Positions 59,461 through 64,000 of a DNA stretch of 64,000 nt are shown piece after piece (position 1 is the stretch's first letter; each line of letters begins with the position of its first letter). The position numbers and the translations under genes were made by a program. Under the pieces are notes generated by a model. It ran no database searches, was not told the DNA's origin, and worked only from the letters and a program-made list of their open reading frames with translations. This DNA comes from Thermoanaerobaculum sp. GTDB taxonomy: Bacteria; Acidobacteriota; Thermoanaerobaculia; Multivoradales; UBA5704. The stretch lies in contig JAJKHS010000144.1 in NCBI GenBank assembly GCA_021154885.1, positions 186,001 through 250,000 of the forward strand, written 5' to 3'.

Positions 59461-61790
59461 CAGGGAGAGCGCTTCGCAAGGCGGCCCCATGAGACCGCCC
59501 CGCCAATCAGGGCGGCCAGGACCCCCAAACCGAAGAGAGCCAGCCCCATCGTCCACTCTACCGGCCGGTAGAGGAGATGAACGGCGTGCCTCCCCGGCGG
59601 CACCTGGAAGCCGAGGAATCCGGAGTTCACCTGGAAGGCCGGGCTCCGCCTGTCGTCCATCTCCACCCGCCATCCCGGAACGTAGGTCACACTGGAGACC
59701 ACGATGCCACCCGTCGCGGATTCGGTCTCCAGGTCGAACCGGTTGCTGCCGGCGCGGATCGACGTCACCGTCCCCTGCTGGGGGACCGGCGCGCCGCTCC
59801 TTCCCGCAGCCACTCCGAGGGCGCGGAAATCGTGGAAGGCGTGCCAGCTCTGGATCAGGTTCCAGACCTGGTCCTCGTCCGGCAGCCGCTGGAAGCTCCG
59901 CGGCATGAAGAACAGCGGCAGGGCGGCGGGGTTCTCCCAGATCCTCCCCCCCACGTCGTTGAAGGCCGGCTGCCAGGGAGGCGGCAGGTACTGCCGGTGA
60001 TGGGTGAGGCAGTAGCGGATGCCGAGGTAGTCCTCGGCGCTGCGCCGCTGAACATTGTCCTCGGGCAACAGCCGGCGGCGGACGAAGCGGGACGATCCCG
60101 CCGGGTGCATGGGATCGTAGCCCCGGGGATCCCAGAGCCCGTAATAGGACGCGAGGTTCGAGGTCAGGTCGCCGTAGGAGATCACCCGGAACGGCTCCGG
60201 CGAGGTCCGCATCCGCTCGATCACGAAGGCGAGTGCCGGCGGTGGCGAGAGGTCCTGGGTGGCGGGTACGACAGGCTGGTAACGCATCTCCAGCAGGAAG
60301 AGGTCGATCGTCAAGGTGGCCAGGGCCACCAGGGCGAACCACCGCCGGGTGCGGGGCACGAGCAGCGTTGCCAGTGCCACGGCCGCGCCGGCGAAGGTGG
60401 CGATCCACCAGGCCTGCTCCCAGGGGAAGCCGGGCTGGGGCTGCCAGGCCGTGAGCCCGGCCATGGCCAGCACCAGCGCGACCGCTCCGGCGATCCGGCC
60501 CCGGCGGTCCGCCGCCAGCCGGCCGACGCTCAAGCCCCCGGCGATCGCCACCGCCAGCGTCCAAAAGAGCCGCAGCCGGCCGGTGGCGGCGTCGCCCAAT
60601 GCGGGGAGCGCGTGGATCAGGTCGTAGAAGGGGAAGATCCGCAGCGCGGCCAGCAGTGCCACCAGGCCGCCGAACAGGATGGCGGCGATCCGTCCGCGGA
60701 AGACGATCGCCCCTGCCAGTGCCGCGGCCAGGGCGACGAGCCCGGCGTAGCCGCTGCCGGTCTCGTTGAAATTCGCGGCACCGCCCCAGTTGCGGTCCCG
60801 CGGGCTCCCGAACACCAGGGGATCGATCAACGGCAGGGCGTTGAGCGCTGTGAACGGGGGCGGCTGCATGCGGTCCTCGAAATGCCGGACCTGCTCCATC
60901 CGCTCGCTGCGCGGCAGCTCCGCCACGGCCGGGAGGATCACCGGCGCGGCGAGGCAGCCGGCCAGGGCGCCGGCGGCGAGCAGGCGGGCGGCGAACCGCC
61001 AGCGGCCGGGAGCGGGGCCGATCATCAGGGCGACCGTCACCATGCCGGCGGCGAGAGCGGCGTAGGCCATGGTCTCGGGATGGCCGCTGGCCGCCATCCC
61101 CACGGCGCAGACCACCAGCCCCGCGAACCCTCCCCGCTCGCCGTGTCGCAGCAGGACGAGGCCGAGGAGCACGCCGGGGATCCAGGCCGCGGTCATCCCC
61201 AGCGTGTCGTAGGACCAGACGATGGCATAGGTCGAAAGCCCGGCGGCGACGGCGCCGAAGGCCGCGCCCAGCTCGCCGGCGCCGAGCTCCAGCAGGAGGG
61301 CATGCGTCAGCAGCAGCGCGAGGAGGATCTCCCAGGCGGCGCTGACCGAGAGCGCCCGCACCGTGGGCAGCGGCAGCGCCATCAGGTGGAGCGGCGCGAA
61401 GGGGGCGGACTGGGCATTGCCGAGCAGCGGCTGCCCGGCGCCCATCTCGTGGCTCCAGAGGGGGGCCTCCAGGGCCAGGAGGCGCCGGCGGGTCTGGGCG
61501 TGGAACGGGATCTGCTCCAGCAGCGTGTCCGACAGCAGCGAGTTGACGGGCGGCACGCGCGGCGCCCCCTCCCGCCAGGGGAGCCACCAGCGATAGGCGA
61601 GGTCGGTGGGGACCTGCAGCGCGCCAGTGAACAGCGGCGCGGCGAAGAACGCCGCCACCAGGACTACGTAGGCCAGAGCCGCCCGGCGCGAGACCTGCGG
61701 CCGCCACCAGCGCACGGCGGCAGCCAGCAGGAGAGCCCCGAGGAGGAAGAGCAGGGGCTCCAGGACGAGGAGCGACGGTGTCGTGGTCAA
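59460..61790 (-). CDS. YfhO-like large membrane protein, paralogue 1
   Basis: 776 residues, TTG start at 61790 without a strong ribosome site. Architecture as its downstream paralogue: N-terminal helix pair, LLSDTLLEQIPFHAQTRRRLLALEAPLWSHEMGAGQPLLGNAQSAPF, many helices, and a soluble end with GFQVPPGRHAVHLLYRP. The first ~60 codons are nearly identical in DNA between the two genes while the rest has diverged. The two are coupled and arose by tandem duplication. Confidence 0.82.
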   Translation of the reverse strand: MTTTPSLLVLEPLLFLLGALLLAAAVRWWRPQVSRRAALAYVVLVAAFFAAPLFTGALQVPTDLAYRWWLPWREGAPRVPPVNSLLSDTLLEQIPFHAQTRRRLLALEAPLWSHEMGAGQPLLGNAQSAPFAPLHLMALPLPTVRALSVSAAWEILLALLLTHALLLELGAGELGAAFGAVAAGLSTYAIVWSYDTLGMTAAWIPGVLLGLVLLRHGERGGFAGLVVCAVGMAASGHPETMAYAALAAGMVTVALMIGPAPGRWRFAARLLAAGALAGCLAAPVILPAVAELPRSERMEQVRHFEDRMQPPPFTALNALPLIDPLVFGSPRDRNWGGAANFNETGSGYAGLVALAAALAGAIVFRGRIAAILFGGLVALLAALRIFPFYDLIHALPALGDAATGRLRLFWTLAVAIAGGLSVGRLAADRRGRIAGAVALVLAMAGLTAWQPQPGFPWEQAWWIATFAGAAVALATLLVPRTRRWFALVALATLTIDLFLLEMRYQPVVPATQDLSPPPALAFVIERMRTSPEPFRVISYGDLTSNLASYYGLWDPRGYDPMHPAGSSRFVRRRLLPEDNVQRRSAEDYLGIRYCLTHHRQYLPPPWQPAFNDVGGRIWENPAALPLFFMPRSFQRLPDEDQVWNLIQSWHAFHDFRALGVAAGRSGAPVPQQGTVTSIRAGSNRFDLETESATGGIVVSSVTYVPGWRVEMDDRRSPAFQVNSGFLGFQVPPGRHAVHLLYRPVEWTMGLALFGLGVLAALIGGAVSWGRLAKRSP

Positions 61791-61824
61791 GCGGGGATAC
61801 TTTACCTCGCCACCGTCCGCGCCC

Positions 61825-62262
61825 CTACTTCTTCGTTATGGTGAACTTGCCGAAGCTCACGCCCAGGTTGAAGCCGGTGCCCTTGCCGGCCAGGGCGAGG
61901 GAGACCTCTCCCTTGGTCATGGCTCCCGCCGAGCTGGACTTGACAGCTCCCGCCTCGGCGGCCGACGCGACGTAGGTGCCGAAGAGCTCGGAGATGTTCG
62001 CCACCTCGGAGAACTTGCCGATCCCGTCAGTGATCTTGTACTTGCCCGCCGTCAGCCCGCCGCCTTTGGCCTCGAGCGTCACGCGCGCTGTCTGGCCGTT
62101 GTCGCAGGTGATCGTCCCCTGGCCGTGGGCGACCTTGTAGAAGGCCGACCAGCCGGAGAGGGTGTACTTCATCTCGCACTTCGTCGTCTTGGCAGCACCG
62201 GTGGGCGCGGTCAGGGCCACAGCCAGGACCAGCATTAGGAACGCAGAGCTTCGCTTGATCAT
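61825..62262 (-). CDS. Small secreted protein of unknown function
   Basis: 145 residues from ATG 62262 (GGAGGAG upstream). Signal peptide SSAFLMLVLAVALTAPTGAA. The mature part has two cysteines (CEMKYTLSGWSAFYKVAHGQGTITCDNGQ), Gly-rich strands (KGGGLTAGKYKITDGIGKFSEV) and ends GFNLGVSFGKFTITKK. Likely a small beta-barrel or sandwich with one disulfide. I do not recognise the family. Confidence 0.72.
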   Translation of the reverse strand: MIKRSSAFLMLVLAVALTAPTGAAKTTKCEMKYTLSGWSAFYKVAHGQGTITCDNGQTARVTLEAKGGGLTAGKYKITDGIGKFSEVANISELFGTYVASAAEAGAVKSSSAGAMTKGEVSLALAGKGTGFNLGVSFGKFTITKK

Positions 62263-62305
62263 CGAATTCTCCTCCACTTGCATTCTATTCTTATGGAGCC
62301 TGATC

Positions 62306-62929
62306 TCACCGCCCGAGGCCGGGAATCTCTTCGAGATGAGGGAGCGGGGCGTCGAGGACGTCCGAGAACAGGGTGAGGACACGGAAGGTGAGCCCCCAGA
62401 TGGAGTGGCCGCGGAAGCGGATCGCGGGGTAGAGCAGGCGGGCGCCGCTGCGCTCCCACTCCATGTGATCCGCGTTGCGCGCGTCCCAGAGATGGGAGAG
62501 GGGGATCCAGTACGCTTCGGCCACCTCGTCGCTGGTCGTGAACGGTGCCAGGTCCTCCCCCAGGAAGTAGACGAAAGGGGAGAGGATCATCTGGTGGTCG
62601 CCGCCGCCCAGGCGCACCAGGACGTCGGAGAGGGGGCCGATCCAGTGCGGGTCGCCGAGGGCGATCCCCACCTCCTCGAAGGTCTCGCGCTCGGCCACCG
62701 CCCGCCGGCTGGGGTCCTCCGGCGACGAGCGTCCGCCCGGCAGGGCCATGTGGCCGGACCACGGGTCCAGCGGATGCTCGGCGCGGCGGATGGCGCAGAG
62801 CGACAGGTCGTCGCCCGTGCCGGCCAGCACCAGCGCCACCGCCGCCTCGGCATGGGACGGCTGCGGTTCCAGGAGCTGGGGGCTGTGGCCGGAGAGGGCG
62901 GTGCGGATCTGGTCGATGGTGAAGGGCAT
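62306..62929 (-). CDS. CoA-pyrophosphatase-type Nudix hydrolase
   Basis: 207 residues from ATG 62929. HPLDPWSGHMALPGGRSSPEDPSRRAVAERETFEEVGI contains the Nudix residues in the form of the NudL/CoAse group (LPGGxxxxxD...REtxEEVGI), preceded by the UPF0035-like LVLAGTGDDLSLCAIRRAEH. Members hydrolyse CoA or its derivatives to 4'-phosphopantetheine and 3',5'-ADP. It lies 43 bp downstream of the small secreted protein gene's upstream region on the same strand. Confidence 0.87.
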   Translation of the reverse strand: MPFTIDQIRTALSGHSPQLLEPQPSHAEAAVALVLAGTGDDLSLCAIRRAEHPLDPWSGHMALPGGRSSPEDPSRRAVAERETFEEVGIALGDPHWIGPLSDVLVRLGGGDHQMILSPFVYFLGEDLAPFTTSDEVAEAYWIPLSHLWDARNADHMEWERSGARLLYPAIRFRGHSIWGLTFRVLTLFSDVLDAPLPHLEEIPGLGR

Positions 62930-62967
62930 GGCGGAGGGATGATACGCCGGAGCCTGCGCGCAGGAAG

Positions 62968-63068
62968 GCAGAGACAGAGACAGCAGGGACACCAGAGACA
63001 GCAGGGACGAAAAGAGCTCCGGTCTCATCTGTAGTTTTCGTGTCCCTGAAGTCCCTGCTGTCCCTCTC
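62968..63068. repeat. Inverted array of 9-bp GGGACANCA repeats (copy C)
   Basis: Left arm 62968-63009 has four to five units (GAGACAga, GACAgcAGGGACAcc, AGAGACAgcAGGGAC); right arm 63040-63068 has three inverted GTCCCTGnn units. It lies between the Nudix gene start and the end of the SDGT-repeat gene. Degenerate relative of copies A and B. Confidence 0.7.
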
Positions 63069-64000
63069 CTACCGCCCCAGCGGCAGCACCCAGGGCTCCA
63101 CGCCGGCAACGCCGTCGTCGGCCGCGAAGAAGAGGTTGGAGCCGGAGACGACGAAGCCGGTCGGCATCGACGAGAACGGCCCCGGGTTGAGGTCCTGTAT
63201 CATCCGGGTCCCGGCGGCGGTGCCGTCGCTCTCCCACGGCTCCCACCCGTGCTCGCCGTCGTGCGCGGCGAAGAAGACCTTCCCGCCCACGGCGGTCAGA
63301 CCCGTGGGCATGGAGGAGCCCGCGCCCGGCAGGACGTCGCTCACCAGCGCCGTGCCCTGCGGCGTGCCGTCCGTTCCCCACAGCTCGACGCCGTTGGCAT
63401 CGCCCTCGGCGACGAAGAGGAGCCGGTCGCCCAGCGGGGTGTACGAGGGATCGGGACCGTACCGCAATGTGTGCAGCAGGGCCGGCTTGCCATCGGCAGG
63501 CACGCGCCAGAGGGCGAGCTGGCCGCTGGTATCCCCCGGCACGCCGGCGGTGAGGTAGAGCGAGCCCTGGAAGCTGAAGAGCCGGCTCGGCTGCCGCAGC
63601 GTGAGGGCCTGGCGGGTCCCCTGGAGCGTGCCGTCGGTGCGCCAGATTTCCGCGTCCATCCCCTTCCGGCTCACGATCAGGAAGAAGGCCGAGCTACCGA
63701 CACGGACGAAGCCGGGGGCGATCTCGTCGCGGCTCCCCTGGACGCGCGAGATCTGCCGGGTGCCGGCCGGCGTGCCGTCGGACACGAAGAGCTGGGGGAC
63801 GAGCCTGCGCCCCGCTCCGGTGCGGGCGACGAACAGGAACTGCGAACCGAAAGGCTGGACTCCCGTCGCGCAGTGGACGTCCTGGGGAAAGGGGAGGATC
63901 TCCCGGGTGCCGGCGGCGGTGCCGTCGCTGATCCACCAGGCGCACTGGTTCGCGCCCGGTCCCTCCATCTGGAACAGGAGCTGGCCGTTCCAGTCCACGG
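63069..64000 (-). CDS. SDGTxxGT (hyalin-like) repeat protein, 5' partial
   Basis: At least 310 residues; the frame is open to the window edge, so the N-terminus is missing. About six repeats carry the signature [EL]W.SDGT..GT (WWISDGTAAGT, LFVSDGTPAGT, IWRTDGTLQGT, LWGTDGTPQGT, PWESDGTAAGT) separated by G..LFFAAD-type strands, the ELWxTDGTxxGT beta-propeller family common in secreted proteins of Acidobacteriota and Myxococcota. It probably is a surface or secreted binding protein. The C-terminus ends PWVLPLGR, with no sorting domain. Confidence 0.85.
   Translation of the reverse strand, partial: VDWNGQLLFQMEGPGANQCAWWISDGTAAGTREILPFPQDVHCATGVQPFGSQFLFVARTGAGRRLVPQLFVSDGTPAGTRQISRVQGSRDEIAPGFVRVGSSAFFLIVSRKGMDAEIWRTDGTLQGTRQALTLRQPSRLFSFQGSLYLTAGVPGDTSGQLALWRVPADGKPALLHTLRYGPDPSYTPLGDRLLFVAEGDANGVELWGTDGTPQGTALVSDVLPGAGSSMPTGLTAVGGKVFFAAHDGEHGWEPWESDGTAAGTRMIQDLNPGPFSSMPTGFVVSGSNLFFAADDGVAGVEPWVLPLGR

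Noticed and set aside
59461-61707. Very long minus-strand frame running through the upstream YfhO-like gene into the downstream one
   Set aside because: Its upstream half is Arg/Pro/Ala-rich and out of frame with the motif-bearing YfhO-like gene at 59460-61790; only the part from 59460 down is real.

Overview
The window is GC-rich, gene-dense bacterial DNA in which many genes overlap by 1 to 11 bases (ATGA, GTGA and TGATG junctions). The cell is Gram-negative: an outer-membrane barrel, lipoproteins and periplasmic thiol chemistry are encoded. SDGTxxGT repeat proteins, YfhO-type membrane proteins, paired glucodextranase-like proteins and a glycine/lysine-type phosphofructokinase fit an Acidobacteriota-like, uncultured heterotroph. 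That lineage is inference; no rRNA or other taxonomic marker is present.

Layout. 1-8.5 kb holds an S9-type peptidase that has lost its serine, a glycosyltransferase/deacetylase operon, NudC, a phosphatase and a thioredoxin-reductase-like enzyme. 8.6-13 kb holds a stand-alone AraC-type regulator, an operon of secreted unknowns and two membrane proteins. 13-20.9 kb is an eight-gene minus-strand operon: a protein of eight 13-residue repeats, then epimerase, nucleotidyltransferase, GT4, a GT2-PIG-L fusion, GT2, an APH-type kinase and a methyltransferase. It looks like a pathway that makes and attaches a modified sugar. 21-32.2 kb is an alpha-glucan uptake locus (amylase, MalK/E/F/G, outer-membrane barrel, two DOMON-like secreted proteins). 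32.6-36 kb holds tandem GAPDH genes, an antitoxin-like small protein and phosphofructokinase.

36-48 kb is a rearranged accessory stretch. It has VapBC, a truncated PIN/Phd module with two decayed copies, orphan HicB, ParE with its antitoxin, orphan Xre, MazF with its antitoxin, a decayed phosphofructokinase fragment, REP/MITE-like palindromes, a 21-bp minisatellite, and an operon of two ten-cysteine secreted peptides with a TlpA-like oxidoreductase. 49-50.8 kb is less GC-rich and carries a class 3 lipase with a membrane hairpin.

51.3-55.8 kb carries a coupled Hsp70 / J-like / membrane-protein operon behind a large inverted array of 9-bp repeats. 56-64 kb holds DUF1003 and DUF1992 proteins, a ferredoxin, a tandem pair of YfhO-like proteins, a secreted protein, a CoA-pyrophosphatase-type Nudix enzyme and a partial SDGT-repeat protein. 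No tRNA, rRNA, CRISPR array, transposase or phage gene was seen. The best candidates for undescribed biology are the 13-residue-repeat glyco-operon, the cysteine-rich peptide/TlpA operon, the Hsp70 trio, and the dispersed inverted arrays of 9-bp repeats.
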